Origin: Pelomonas sp. Root1237
Lineage (GTDB): Bacteria; Pseudomonadota; Gammaproteobacteria; Burkholderiales; Burkholderiaceae_C
Reading direction: 5' to 3'
Assembly: GCF_001425055.1 (NCBI RefSeq)
Contig: NZ_LMDK01000016.1
Location: forward strand, 223,803 to 287,802
DNA: 64,000 nucleotides
Below are positions 17,873 to 27,259 of this stretch, in pieces. Numbering within the stretch: the stretch's first letter is position 1; each line of letters opens with the position of its first letter. Made by a program: the position numbers and the translations under genes. A model generated the notes under the pieces. That model was not told where the DNA came from and searched no databases. It saw nothing but the letters and a program-made list of their open reading frames with translations.

Positions 17873-19369
17873 TCAACTGAAGGCGAAGGTCTCCCGGCGA
17901 CCGCCCTCGCCGCTGTAGCTCAACTCGTGGGTGAGGTCGCGAAAGTTGACGCGCAGCGCCGCCCACTCGCCGTGCTGCTGCCAGCGCAGGTGCAACTCGT
18001 CGTCGCCACTGGGCTCGACGCGGAACTCGCCGCAGAACGCCGGGTGCTGGTTGCGCAGCCTGATCAACTCGATGAGCCGGCGCACCACGGGGCGTTCGCA
18101 GTCGCGCGCGATCTCACCTTCGCTGTAGTGATGGCGGTTGATGTCGCGGCCGACCTGCGTGCGTGCCAGCAGGGCCATGTCGTTGTGGCCGGCCAGCAGG
18201 CCGACGTAATAGACCTGCGGCACGCCGGGCAGGAAGAACTGGATGGCACGGGCCAGCAGATAGGCCGTCTCGTTGCGGCCCATCGCGTCGAAGAAGCTGC
18301 AGTTGACCTGGTAGAGGTCGAGATTGCTGGCCGCGGCCCCGGTGGCGCGCCGACTCTCGCCGCCGCTGGCCGCGTGGATGCGCTCCACCAGCGCGTCCAG
18401 CTCCGCGGGTGGCACGAGGCCGGGGTGGGCCGCGCGGTCGCTCGCGTCGGCACCGATGTCGATGATGCCGATGCCGTCGTGGGTGTCGAGCACGGTCAGC
18501 GCGTTGGTCGGGCGGATGTCGATCCAGCGCTTCAGCGCGGCGGCGGTGTGGAAGTTGAAGGCGTGCAGCACCAGTGGCGGCAGCGCGAAGTCGTAGACCC
18601 AGTCGACCCTGGCAGCGATCTCGATCTGGCGCTGGTGATAGGCGTGGATCTCGACGAGCACCTCGATGCCCAGCGCCCTCGCTTCGCCCGCGAACTCGGC
18701 GATGAAGTCGAAGGTCTCGGCCATCATGAAGCAGCTGCCGCCGGCCTTCTTGATGGCGTAGCCGACGGCGTCCAGCCGCACCATGCGAATGCCGTTGCTG
18801 GCAAAGGTGCGCAGGATGCCAGCGAGGTAGGCGCGGCCCTGGGGGTGGCGCACGGCGATGTCCACCTGCGCGGCAGTGAAGGTCGTCCACAGGATGCGGC
18901 GCTCACCGTTCTTCAGCGTGGCATAGGTAAGCGGCAGGCCGGGGCGGGGGCGGTAGACGGCCAGCAGGTCTCGCTCGCTGGCGCCCTCCGGGAAGACGGC
19001 GTCCAGCGTCAGGAACAGGCCCGCGTAGGCCGAGACCTCGCCCTTCTCGGCGTAGTCGAGGAACTGCGGCGACTCGCTGGACATGTGGTTGACGATGACG
19101 TCGGCCATCACGTCCAGATCCTTGGTCAGCGCCTTGATGTCATCCCAGTTGCCCAGGCGCGGGTCAACCTGCGTGTGGTCGATGGGGTCGAAGCCGGCGT
19201 CGGCGCCATCGATGGCATGGAAGAACGGCAGCAGGTGCACGCCACCGAACACGCCGTGCAGCGGCGAGCCCGGCTCACAGAGCAGCTTGCGCAGCCGTGC
19301 CAGGTCGGCGCCGTCGCGCTCGCCGCCGAGGCGGTCGACATAGGTGATGAGCTGGACTTGGTTCTTCAT
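17873..19369 (-). CDS. Sucrose phosphorylase (GH13 family)
   Basis: 498 residues, typical length. Cleaves sucrose with phosphate to alpha-glucose-1-phosphate and fructose in the cytoplasm. Motifs: QLITYVDRLGG at the N-terminus, GFDPIDHTQVDPRLG at 59-73, the nucleophile D200 in MVRLDAVGY, acid/base E240 in VLVEIHAYH, and the transition-state Asp D298 in LDTHDGIGI. These are the signatures of the sucrose-phosphorylase branch, not of amylosucrase or sucrose hydrolase. The ATG at 19369 overlaps the transporter stop (ATGA). It is the last step-specific gene of a receptor-kinase-symporter-phosphorylase operon. Confidence 0.93.
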   Translation of the reverse strand: MKNQVQLITYVDRLGGERDGADLARLRKLLCEPGSPLHGVFGGVHLLPFFHAIDGADAGFDPIDHTQVDPRLGNWDDIKALTKDLDVMADVIVNHMSSESPQFLDYAEKGEVSAYAGLFLTLDAVFPEGASERDLLAVYRPRPGLPLTYATLKNGERRILWTTFTAAQVDIAVRHPQGRAYLAGILRTFASNGIRMVRLDAVGYAIKKAGGSCFMMAETFDFIAEFAGEARALGIEVLVEIHAYHQRQIEIAARVDWVYDFALPPLVLHAFNFHTAAALKRWIDIRPTNALTVLDTHDGIGIIDIGADASDRAAHPGLVPPAELDALVERIHAASGGESRRATGAAASNLDLYQVNCSFFDAMGRNETAYLLARAIQFFLPGVPQVYYVGLLAGHNDMALLARTQVGRDINRHHYSEGEIARDCERPVVRRLIELIRLRNQHPAFCGEFRVEPSGDDELHLRWQQHGEWAALRVNFRDLTHELSYSGEGGRRETFAFS

Positions 19370-20679
19370 GGGGACTTGGGACTTTTGACCGCCAGCACGC
19401 ACAGCGCGGCGAGCGCCAGCAGCACGCCGGCGAGGCGGATGACGTTCTCGGGCCGGCCGCCCAGCAGGCTGTCGTAGAACAAGGGCAGGGTCACCGCCTG
19501 GATCAGCATGGGGATGACGATGAACATGTTGAAGATGCCCATGTAGACACCGGCGCGCTCGGGCGGGATGCTGCCGGCCAGCAGCACATAGGGGTTGCCC
19601 ATGATGGAACCCCAGGCGAGGCCAATGCCGACCATGGGCAGGAAGAGCCAGGTCTTGTCATGGATGCCGGGCAGCGCCCACATGCCGGCGGCCGCACAGG
19701 CGAGTGCGAAGGCATGGACCCATTTCGCGCCAAGTCGTTTGGTGAACGGCACCATCGCGAAGGCGGCAACGAAGGCGACGGCGTTGTAGAAGCCGCCGAC
19801 CTGTCCGTTGAGCAACGCCGCGTCGCGAAAGCCGGCGCTGTGCGGGTCGTCCGTGCCGAAGACCGTCGCGGCCAGCGTCGGCACGATGTAGATCCAGTAG
19901 CACATCATTCCGTACCACTGGAACAGCGCCATCCACCACAGCCGCCGCATCGTGGCGGGCATGCCGCGCAGCGCGGCCCATATCTCGGTGAGCGTCGCGC
20001 CCAGGCCATGGGGCAGCGCACGCAGGCGGGCGATCTCTTCAGCCGGCAATGGCAGCTCCGGCACCCGGCGCACCGACCACCACACCGTCGTGAACGACAG
20101 CAGCGCGCCGATGACGAAGGCCAGCGTCGTGACGACCGGGATGCCGTTGGCGCCCAAGGCGTCCTTGTTCATGCCGAAGAAGACCAGCAGGCTGGGCGTC
20201 AGATAGGCCAGCGTCTGCGCCAGGCCGGTGAACGAGGCCTGCGTGAGAAAGCCGCTGGCGTGCTGCTCTTCGCGAAGCCGGTCGCTGACGTAGGCGCGGT
20301 AGGGCTCCATCGTCACGTTGTTGGCGGCGTCCAGGATCCACAGCAGGCCGGCCGCGAACCACAGCGCAGGGCTGAAGGGCATGGCCAGCAGGCCCAGCGA
20401 GCAGATCAGCGCGCCGATGAGGAAATAAGGCGTGCGCCGGCCCAGGCGGTGGGTCGTGCGGTCGCTCATGGCGCCAATGACGGGCTGCACCAGCAGGCCG
20501 GTGATAGGGCCTGCCAGCCAGAGGTAGGGCAGGCTCTTGCCGTCAGCGCCCAGCATCTGGTAGATCGGGCTCATGTTGGCCTGCTGCAGGCCGAAGCTGA
20601 ACTGGATGCCGAGGAAGCCGATGTTCATGTTCACGATCTGCGTGAACGACAAATGCGGCGACAGGTGGGGCTTGTTCAT
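19366..20679 (-). CDS. MFS/GPH-type sugar symporter, probably sucrose
   Basis: 437 residues with about 12 membrane helices. The loop [19 protein letters not shown] between helices 2 and 3 is the R-x-G-R-R motif of the sucrose/disaccharide:H+ symporter group, and the N-terminus ([16 protein letters not shown]) also fits that group. It sits between fructokinase (1 base gap) and sucrose phosphorylase (4-base overlap), which makes sucrose the best substrate guess. Maltose-type relatives are the main alternative. Confidence 0.87.
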   Translation of the reverse strand: MNKPHLSPHLSFTQIVNMNIGFLGIQFSFGLQQANMSPIYQMLGADGKSLPYLWLAGPITGLLVQPVIGAMSDRTTHRLGRRTPYFLIGALICSLGLLAMPFSPALWFAAGLLWILDAANNVTMEPYRAYVSDRLREEQHASGFLTQASFTGLAQTLAYLTPSLLVFFGMNKDALGANGIPVVTTLAFVIGALLSFTTVWWSVRRVPELPLPAEEIARLRALPHGLGATLTEIWAALRGMPATMRRLWWMALFQWYGMMCYWIYIVPTLAATVFGTDDPHSAGFRDAALLNGQVGGFYNAVAFVAAFAMVPFTKRLGAKWVHAFALACAAAGMWALPGIHDKTWLFLPMVGIGLAWGSIMGNPYVLLAGSIPPERAGVYMGIFNMFIVIPMLIQAVTLPLFYDSLLGGRPENVIRLAGVLLALAALCVLAVKSPKSP

Positions 20680-20680
20680 C

Positions 20681-21562
20681 TCATTCCTCGGCCGGCAGCG
20701 CGTGCAAGGCCTCGCGCCAGGGGGCCAGCGCTGCCGGGTCTGGCGGCAGCGGACCGCGCACGCCGCAGATCATCGCGGCGTAACGGTTGGCCAGGTGCAG
20801 GGTCGCACCCAGGTCACGACCCAGCGCCAGCCCGGCCAGCAACACCGCCGTGAAGCCGTCGCCGGCGCCGACGCTGTCGACGAAAGCCGGCTGGGCCACG
20901 CCCTCGCCTGTCGCCAGCACGCGGCCGTGCTCGCCGTGCAGCACGTAGCCGGCGGCGCCGCGCGTCAGCACCAGGCCTTGCAGCGCAAAGCGGGCCATCA
21001 GCGCCGGCAGCGTGGGCTCGAACCAGGTGAGCAGGCAGCCGAGTTCGTCCTCGTTGAGCTTGACCCAGTCGGCCAGCATCAACACTTCAGCGGCCAGTTC
21101 GGGCGTGTCGGTGCCGGGGCGCAGATTGAGATCCAGCAGACGCGGGCCGGCCATGCGCTTGACCGTGGCGCGGATGGCTGCACGCGAGACGGCGTGGCGC
21201 TGGGCCAGGCTGCCGAAGTAGACGATGCCGGCGTCACCCACGGCCGGCGCTTCGAGGTGGTCCCAGGCCGCGTCGGTATGGATCTCGAAGCGGTGGCCGC
21301 CGCCCGCATCCTCATGCACGCTGACGCGTCCAGTCGCACGGGTCGTATCGCGCTGGATGCCGTCGATGGCGAGGCCGTAGCGCGCTGCACTTTCCAGCAC
21401 GAGGCGGCCGGCCGCATCATCGGCACCGACGCGACTGACGAAGCGCAGCGGCACATCCAACGCGGCCAGCGAGCGCGCCACGTTGAAGGGCGCGCCCCCG
21501 GCGACCGGGCCGTCGTGGAACTCGTCCACGAGGGCCTCGCCCAGTACCAGGATGGGACTCAT
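20681..21562 (-). CDS. PfkB-family carbohydrate kinase, probably fructokinase
   Basis: 293 residues of the ribokinase fold. GGAPFNVARSLAAL at 22-35 is the sugar-binding/lid motif, and DSVGAGDGFTA at 229-239 carries the anion hole and catalytic Asp D235. Given its place between a TonB receptor and a sucrose symporter, it most likely makes fructose-6-phosphate from the fructose released by sucrose phosphorylase. Five bases separate it from the receptor gene upstream. Confidence 0.9.
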   Translation of the reverse strand: MSPILVLGEALVDEFHDGPVAGGAPFNVARSLAALDVPLRFVSRVGADDAAGRLVLESAARYGLAIDGIQRDTTRATGRVSVHEDAGGGHRFEIHTDAAWDHLEAPAVGDAGIVYFGSLAQRHAVSRAAIRATVKRMAGPRLLDLNLRPGTDTPELAAEVLMLADWVKLNEDELGCLLTWFEPTLPALMARFALQGLVLTRGAAGYVLHGEHGRVLATGEGVAQPAFVDSVGAGDGFTAVLLAGLALGRDLGATLHLANRYAAMICGVRGPLPPDPAALAPWREALHALPAEE

Positions 21563-21567
21563 CGCGC

Positions 21568-23892
21568 TCAGAAGCTGTAGCGCAGCGAGGCCTTCACGGT
21601 GCGGCCCGTGTAGGCACGCGCGGCGCCGCGGCCGTCGTTGCTCTCGGTGTAGGCCAGCTCGTTGAAGAGGTTGTTGGCCGCCAGCGAGAGCGTCGCGCGG
21701 TCGGTGAGCGCGTAGCTGGCAAACGCGTTGACGACGGTGTAGGCCGGCAGCGTGATGGTCAGCGCACCGGTGGGGCCATCGTCCAGGCTCTTGGACGTGC
21801 CGACGATGCTGACGCCGAAGCTCAGTGCATCGTTGAGGTTGACCGTGGGCGTGAGCTGGTAGACGACCTTGGCCTGGCGCTTGGGAGCCCGGCCGTCGGC
21901 CTGCTTCGCGTCGGTGTAAGTCAGGCCGCCCAGCACGCTGACGACGCCGAAACGGGCCGAGCCTTCCAGCTCCAGGCCATTGCTGCGGTAGCTGTTGGCC
22001 TTGGCAACGATGGGGTTGGTCGTCACGTCGACGTTGACCTCGTCGGTCTTGGCGTGGAAGAGCGTGGCGAACAGGCTCATGCCACCGCCGCGGATCTTCA
22101 CGCCGGCTTCCGCCTGCTTGACCTTGTTGGTCGGGATGGTCGGGCTCTTGCCGTTGACGAGGTTGGGGTTGTTGAAGAAGGTGATGCGGTCGGCGTTGTA
22201 GGCAGCGCCGTCGGAATAGCGGGCGAAGACGGACAGATCCTTGCTCAGCGCATAGTTGCCACCCAGCGAATACGAGGTGTGGCCGAAGTCGTAATCAATG
22301 GCGTTGGGCTTGGTCAGGTCGTAGCTGACGCCGGCGTTGGACTGGTAGTAGGCGCCGCTGGCCTTCTGGTTGTCGCGGCGCACACCGATGTCGGCCGACA
22401 GCGGGCCGGCCTCGTAGTTCAGCACCACGTAGGGCGCGTTGGTCGTGTACTTGCTGTCCTGTGTGTTGCTGCAGCAGCCGCCAAACCCCGGCGAGCCGTT
22501 GACGACGCCAGGCACGTTCAGCACGCGGGCGCCGTCCTGGCTGGCCGACAGCGAGTACTGGTTGAAGTTCCACGTCAGGTCCAGCTTCTGCACCGAGGTG
22601 TAGAGCCCTGCCACGGCGCTGAACTTGGTGCCCGCGCCGAGGTCAAAGTCACGCGAGAACTTCAGGTCGTTGGCCATCAGGCCGGCGTTGTCGACCTTGG
22701 TGTTGAAGACGACGGCGGTGAACTTGTTGCCCGTGAAGGCCGCGCCGGCATCGGGGCCGGTGGCCAGGGTGGTGCCGGCCGGCGCGGCGGCCACGTCGTC
22801 GCCCGGGAAGATGCCGATGAAGCGGCCCGAGTTGCGGCTCCACGAGAACTTGTTCTGCAGGCGGAAGCCCCCGCCAGCGTCGAGGTCCATCTCGGCGCCA
22901 AAGGCATCACTCTTGGCCGAAAGGCCATCGCGGATGTTGCTGGTGGCGCGGCTGTTGGTGTTGGTCAGCGTGCTGTCCAGCGGCCAGGCGACGTCGTAGA
23001 AGGCGGCGCGGCGCGGGTCCAGGCCGGGAATCTCCTGGATGCTGCCGTTCACGTACTTCACCGGCGTGGGCATGAAGGTCGGGCTGTGGTCGTCCAGGTG
23101 CTTGACGCTGAAGCGCACATAGCTCTTGCCCTCCAGTTCGAAGGTGACGTTGGCGCGCACCTGACCGCCGTTCTCGGTGCCGTCGGCACCCTTGCGGCCG
23201 CCGTCGCCCACGCGGTAGAAGCCGCCGATGAAAAAGCGCGTTTTGGCCGCCAGGCGACCGCCGTAGCCGAAGTCGACGCGGGTCTGGTCGAAGTCCAGGC
23301 CCTTGGTCAGCTGCAGGCTGCCACCGGGCTCCAGGCCGGTCTTGCCGATGAAGTTGATGATGCCGCCGGGCGCACCGGTGGCCAGCAGCGCGGCCGAACC
23401 GCCGCGCACGACCTCCAGGCGCTCGAAGCCGGCGTCGGCGCGCATCCAGGTGTCGGGCGTGGCGAAGGCGATGTCGCCGAACTGCAGCACGGGCAGCCCG
23501 TCCTCCTGGAACTGGATGTAGCGCGCGCCGCCCGCCGAGACCGGGATGCCGCGCACGGCGACGTTGGCGTTGGACTCACCGCCGCTGGCCTCGGCGCGGA
23601 TGCCGGGCACGCCGCGCAGCAGGTCCGTCGCACTGGCGGCGGTGACGGCCGCGACGCCTTCGCTCTCGATGGTCGAGATGGCCACGCTGGAGCGCATCTT
23701 GGACTTGGCCGTCGAAGTGCCAGTGACGACGACGGCGTCGAGCTTGAGTCCATCGGCCGATTCAGCGGCGGTAGCGGCGACCTGTTGGCCTTGCGCGGCC
23801 ACGCTCAACAGCGCCAGGGCCACGGCGGCGGACAGGGGTTGCAGAGACGGGCGGCGGCTGGACCGCGCGGCGGTCGGATGGGGGCTGGGCAT
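21568..23892 (-). CDS. TonB-dependent outer-membrane receptor, probably for sucrose
   Basis: 774 residues. The signal peptide ends near AAQGQQVAA. A TonB-box-like LDAVVVTG is followed by a plug domain (SATDLLRGVPGIRAE, NVAVRGIPV, LEVVRGGSAALLATGAPGGIINF) and a 22-strand barrel ending in ASLRYSF with a terminal aromatic. It is the first gene of the sugar operon and has a LacI-type operator about 110 bases upstream. TonB receptors for sucrose are known from Xanthomonas-type sux loci. A siderophore role is unlikely given the context. Confidence 0.9.
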   Translation of the reverse strand: MPSPHPTAARSSRRPSLQPLSAAVALALLSVAAQGQQVAATAAESADGLKLDAVVVTGTSTAKSKMRSSVAISTIESEGVAAVTAASATDLLRGVPGIRAEASGGESNANVAVRGIPVSAGGARYIQFQEDGLPVLQFGDIAFATPDTWMRADAGFERLEVVRGGSAALLATGAPGGIINFIGKTGLEPGGSLQLTKGLDFDQTRVDFGYGGRLAAKTRFFIGGFYRVGDGGRKGADGTENGGQVRANVTFELEGKSYVRFSVKHLDDHSPTFMPTPVKYVNGSIQEIPGLDPRRAAFYDVAWPLDSTLTNTNSRATSNIRDGLSAKSDAFGAEMDLDAGGGFRLQNKFSWSRNSGRFIGIFPGDDVAAAPAGTTLATGPDAGAAFTGNKFTAVVFNTKVDNAGLMANDLKFSRDFDLGAGTKFSAVAGLYTSVQKLDLTWNFNQYSLSASQDGARVLNVPGVVNGSPGFGGCCSNTQDSKYTTNAPYVVLNYEAGPLSADIGVRRDNQKASGAYYQSNAGVSYDLTKPNAIDYDFGHTSYSLGGNYALSKDLSVFARYSDGAAYNADRITFFNNPNLVNGKSPTIPTNKVKQAEAGVKIRGGGMSLFATLFHAKTDEVNVDVTTNPIVAKANSYRSNGLELEGSARFGVVSVLGGLTYTDAKQADGRAPKRQAKVVYQLTPTVNLNDALSFGVSIVGTSKSLDDGPTGALTITLPAYTVVNAFASYALTDRATLSLAANNLFNELAYTESNDGRGAARAYTGRTVKASLRYSF

Positions 23893-24146
23893 GGAGTCTC
23901 CTGGTGTCGGTGTTTGAGCGCCCTCTGCGGGGCGAAGCGGCTTGGCCGCCCTGTCGAGCGCCGATCCGTGCCGCCATTCTGCGTCGCCGTCGTTTGTTTT
24001 GCAATCGATTGCATTTCAGTAGAAACACGTATTCGACAAACATCATTGGTACTGATATTTGACCGAATGAAAACGATAGGCAGCCGTGCTTCGGCCCACA
24101 GCTGCGCTGACCGGGCGGCGCGGGCCGCGCGGTCAGGGTGCTGCCG
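23893..24146. other. Intergenic control region between lacI-type gene and sugar operon
   Basis: About 250 bases carrying the sugar-operon promoter region. It has a visibly AT-rich patch at 23990-24080, the LacI-type operator, and a hairpin at 24107-24136 (CTGACCG with CGGTCAG, GC-rich interior, no T tract) that could end the regulator transcript. No clear -35/-10 pair could be assigned. A purine-rich AGGAGA lies just before the receptor ATG. Confidence 0.5.
24000..24013. promoter_or_regulatory. LacI-family operator palindrome
   Basis: Perfect 14-bp palindrome TGCAATCGATTGCA with the central CG typical of LacI/GalR operators. It lies in the AT-rich part of the region between the regulator gene and the receptor gene, about 108 bases before the receptor ATG. 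It is the likely binding site of the regulator encoded just upstream on the same strand. Confidence 0.75.
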
Positions 24147-25199
24147 TCAGGCGTGGGGAGCGCTCTCGCGCAGCGTCAGGTAGACCGGCATCGTGCGCGG
24201 CCCGGCGCGTTCGCCACGCAGCTGGCCCAGCAGTGCTTCCACCAGCTCAGCACCCGCTTCGGCCACCGGTTGGTGGACGGTGGTCAGCGGCGGGTCGCAG
24301 TAGGCGGCCAACGGCATGTCGTCGTAGCCGATGACAGCCACATCGCCCGGCACGCTGCGGCCCACGGCGCGCAAGGCCTGGATGGTCAGCAGCGCCAGCA
24401 CGTCGCTGCAGCAGACGACGCCGTCGAAGCCACGCTGTGCAGAACAGAACTCGCGCAGCACTTCGGTCGCCACGCCGGGCTCGAAGGGCGCGGCCAGCTC
24501 CAGCGCGGGGTCGACGTCCAGGCCCGCCTCACGCAGCGCCTGGGCGTAGCCCTGGCGGCGCAGCCAGACCTCGGGCAGATTGGCGTCGCCCACGAAGGCG
24601 ATGCGGCGCCGGCCCAGTTGCAGCAGATGACGCGCGGCCAGCGTGCCGCCCAGCACGTTGTCGCCACCCACGCTGCAGTAGAGCTGCTGCGGCATCTCGC
24701 CGCCCCAGACGACCAGCGGGAGCTTGCGCGCGGCCATGTCGTTGAGCTGGTCGTGGTGGCGCCATTGGCCGATGAGGACGACGCCAATGGCCTTGCCGGA
24801 GTCGAACCAGTGCGAGGCCAGGTCCAGCCGCTCGGCGTCGACGCGCGACAGCAGCACGTCGTAGCCGCGGTCGGTCAGCGCGTCGGCGATGGAGCCGACG
24901 ATGGACAGGAAGAAGGGGTCGGAGATGTGCTGGCGGGACTTGGCGTCGTAGGGCACGACGACGGCCACCGTCTTGTTCTCCTGCAGGCGCAGGTTGCGCG
25001 CGCCGAAGTTGATCGAGTAGTTCAGCGAGCGCGCCAGTTCGGCGACGCGCTGGCGCGTCTCGGCGTTGACGAGCTCGCTGCCGTTCAAGGCCCGTGACAC
25101 GGTGGACACCGACACGCCGGCCAGGCGGGCGATGTCGACCATCTGCAGCCGGCGTTGCTCACCGGCGCTGCTGTCAGAAGGGTCTTTGGACTTGGGCAT
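24147..25199 (-). CDS. LacI-family transcriptional regulator of the sucrose locus
   Basis: 350 residues. The helix-turn-helix MVDIARLAGVSVSTVSRALNG lies at about 20-40 and the hinge ends in LNYSINFGARNLRL. A periplasmic-binding-protein-like ligand domain follows (AVVVPYDAKS, GVVLIGQWRHHDQ, FDGVVCCSDVLAL, VIGYDDMPLAAY). It probably represses the adjacent sugar operon until sucrose or a derived sugar binds. Start uncertain: ATG at 25199 is used, but an in-frame ATG at 25208 is equally possible and neither has a strong Shine-Dalgarno. Confidence 0.9.
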   Translation of the reverse strand: MPKSKDPSDSSAGEQRRLQMVDIARLAGVSVSTVSRALNGSELVNAETRQRVAELARSLNYSINFGARNLRLQENKTVAVVVPYDAKSRQHISDPFFLSIVGSIADALTDRGYDVLLSRVDAERLDLASHWFDSGKAIGVVLIGQWRHHDQLNDMAARKLPLVVWGGEMPQQLYCSVGGDNVLGGTLAARHLLQLGRRRIAFVGDANLPEVWLRRQGYAQALREAGLDVDPALELAAPFEPGVATEVLREFCSAQRGFDGVVCCSDVLALLTIQALRAVGRSVPGDVAVIGYDDMPLAAYCDPPLTTVHQPVAEAGAELVEALLGQLRGERAGPRTMPVYLTLRESAPHA

Positions 25200-25252
25200 C
25201 AGCGGCATCGTCGCAGGGCAGACTGCCATCGACAAGCAGGGCTAGCCAGAAC

Positions 25253-25279
25253 GAAAAAGGCCGGCATGAAGCCGGCCTC
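25253..25279 (-). terminator. Terminator of the MHS transporter gene
   Basis: On the minus strand, stem AGGCCGGC with GCCGGCCT, 5-base loop, followed by a run of five Ts. It lies 38 bases after the transporter stop and before the lacI-type gene, so the regulator needs its own promoter in the short gap or read-through. Confidence 0.8.
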
Positions 25280-25316
25280 GTGTAGACATCCCGGGAACTC
25301 CCCGGGAAAAACATGA

Positions 25317-26996
25317 TCAGTCGCGGGCGTAGATGTCCACGTCCTTGGTCTCGCGCACGAACAGCACGCCGATGACGAAGGTCGCCGCCGCGATGATGAT
25401 GGGGTACCAGAGGCCGTGATAGATGTTGCCGTTCTGCGCCACCATCGCGAAGGTGATGGAGGGCAGCATGCCGCCGAACCAGCCGTTGCCGATGTGGTAC
25501 GGCAGGCTCATCGAGGTGTAGCGGATGCGGGTCGGGAACATCTCCACCAGCATGGCCGCGATCGGGCCGTAGACCATGGTCACGTACAGCACCAGCACGA
25601 ACAGGATGGCAATGACCATCGGCACATTGGCCTTGGCCATGTCGGCCTTGGCCGGATAGCCGGCAGCCTTCATCGCTTCGCCCAGCTCCTTCTTGAAGCC
25701 GGCGATGGCCTTGGTACTGGCTTCGTCGAACTTGTGCTCGGTCAGCTTGGTGGCGGTCGGGACGGCGATTTCCTTTTCGCCGACCTTCACGACCGTTGGT
25801 GCACCTGCGGGAGCCTCGATGGTCTCGGAGCTGGCCGACGACTGGGCCAGAGCACGCTTGGCAATGTCGCAGGCGCTGGTGAAGTCCACCTCGCGTGCCA
25901 GCGGGCTGCCCTGGAAGGAGCAACTGGCCATGTTGGTGGTCAGCGTGACCTTGGCGGTCTCCTGGGCCTTGGCGAGGTCGGGGTTGGCCGCAGCGGTCAG
26001 GGCCTTGAACAGCGGGAAGTAGGTCAGCGCGGCGAGCAGCAGGCCGGCCATGATGATGGGCTTGCGGCCGATCTTGTCCGACAGCGTGCCGAAGATGACG
26101 AAGAAGGGCGTGCCCAGCAGCAGCGAGATGGCGATCCAGATGTTGGCCGAGGTGAGGTCCACCTTGAGCACCGACGTCAGGAAGAACAGCGCGTAGAACT
26201 GGCCCGAATACCAGACCACGCCCTGGCCGGCCACCAGGCCGAAGAGCGCCAGCAGCACGATCTTCAGGTTCTTCCACTGGCCGAAGGATTCGGACAGCGG
26301 TGCCTTGGAGGTCTTGCCCTCCGCCTTCATCTTCTGGAAGGCGGGCGATTCGTTCATCGACAGGCGAATCCACACCGAAACGCCCAGCAGCAGGATCGAC
26401 ACGATGAAGGGAATGCGCCAGCCCCATTCGCCGAAGTCCTTGTCCGACATCGAGTTCTTCACGCCGAGGATGACCATCAGCGACAGGAACAAGCCCAGCG
26501 TCGCCGTCGTCTGGATCCACGAGGTGTAGGCGCCACGCTTGCCGTGAGGGGCATGCTCGGCCACGTAGGTGGCGGCACCGCCGTACTCACCGCCGAGGGC
26601 CAGGCCCTGCAGCAGACGCAGGCCGACCAGGATGACCGGGGCCGCGGCGCCGATGGTCGCGTAGGTGGGCAACACGCCGACGATGAAGGTCGACAGGCCC
26701 ATGATCAGGATGGTGACCAGGAAGGTGTACTTGCGGCCGATCATGTCGCCGAGGCGGCCGAACACCAGCGCGCCGAAGGGGCGCACGATGAAGCCGGCGG
26801 CAAAGGCCATCAGCGAGGCGATGAAGGCCGCGCTGGGATCCAGGCCGGCAAAGAACTGCTTGGCGATGACGGCCGCCAGCGAACCGTAAAGGTAGAAGTC
26901 GTACCACTCGAACACCGTGCCCAGCGAGGAGGCGAAGATGACCTTCTTCTCCTCTTTGGTCATCGGCGTCGCGGCCGTCGAAGTCGCAGTTGCCAT
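25317..26996 (-). CDS. MFS transporter, metabolite:H+ symporter (MHS) family, with a large loop
   Basis: 559 residues, longer than the usual 430-450. MHS marks: SLGTVFEWYDFYLYGSLA at the N-terminus, the loop motif GRLGDMIGRKYTFL between helices 2 and 3, LLQGLALGGEYGGAATYVAE, and a final FVRETKDVDI. About 120 extra residues between helices 8 and 9 (NMASCSFQG ... SACDIAKRA ... AVPTATKLTE) include two cysteines and look like a soluble domain. Family substrates are carboxylates and compatible solutes; this one is unknown. GGAGA upstream supports the ATG at 26996. It has its own terminator and is not clearly part of the sucrose locus. Confidence 0.88.
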   Translation of the reverse strand: MATATSTAATPMTKEEKKVIFASSLGTVFEWYDFYLYGSLAAVIAKQFFAGLDPSAAFIASLMAFAAGFIVRPFGALVFGRLGDMIGRKYTFLVTILIMGLSTFIVGVLPTYATIGAAAPVILVGLRLLQGLALGGEYGGAATYVAEHAPHGKRGAYTSWIQTTATLGLFLSLMVILGVKNSMSDKDFGEWGWRIPFIVSILLLGVSVWIRLSMNESPAFQKMKAEGKTSKAPLSESFGQWKNLKIVLLALFGLVAGQGVVWYSGQFYALFFLTSVLKVDLTSANIWIAISLLLGTPFFVIFGTLSDKIGRKPIIMAGLLLAALTYFPLFKALTAAANPDLAKAQETAKVTLTTNMASCSFQGSPLAREVDFTSACDIAKRALAQSSASSETIEAPAGAPTVVKVGEKEIAVPTATKLTEHKFDEASTKAIAGFKKELGEAMKAAGYPAKADMAKANVPMVIAILFVLVLYVTMVYGPIAAMLVEMFPTRIRYTSMSLPYHIGNGWFGGMLPSITFAMVAQNGNIYHGLWYPIIIAAATFVIGVLFVRETKDVDIYARD

Positions 26997-27194
26997 TGAT
27001 ATGTCTCCATCAGTTGTCGGGCCGCCCCACAGGCTTCCCTCACCGCGACTATTCACACCGCCTCTGACCGTGTTCTGACGCCAGTCTGAATCGAGGCTGA
27101 CAAACTCCGCAGGAACCCGCAGTCAGCATTTCTCAATGCGAGATCAGATGACCCTCGCGGGTAAATCCTGAGACGTTTTGAATCATGTCTGCCG

Positions 27195-27248
27195 GCCTGC
27201 ATGCAGGCAGTCCTTCGCGAGGCGTCGAACAAGCCGCAGGGCTTGTTC
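27195..27248. other. Two small palindromes downstream of the isomerase gene
   Basis: A perfect 14-bp palindrome GCCTGCATGCAGGC (27195-27208) and a 9-bp stem hairpin (GAACAAGCC with GGCTTGTTC, 27227-27248). The second lies 12 bases past the stop of the isomerase gene and could end its transcript, but it lacks a T tract. The rest of 26997-27259 shows nothing else recognisable apart from the MHS gene's upstream region. Confidence 0.35.
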
Positions 27249-27259
27249 TTGGTCCGCGC

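Noticed and set aside
25290-25310. CCCGGG hairpin followed by A-rich bases as a terminator
   Set aside because: On the plus strand it is followed by As and on the minus strand Ts come before the stem; it is also too close to the transporter end, which has a better terminator next to it.
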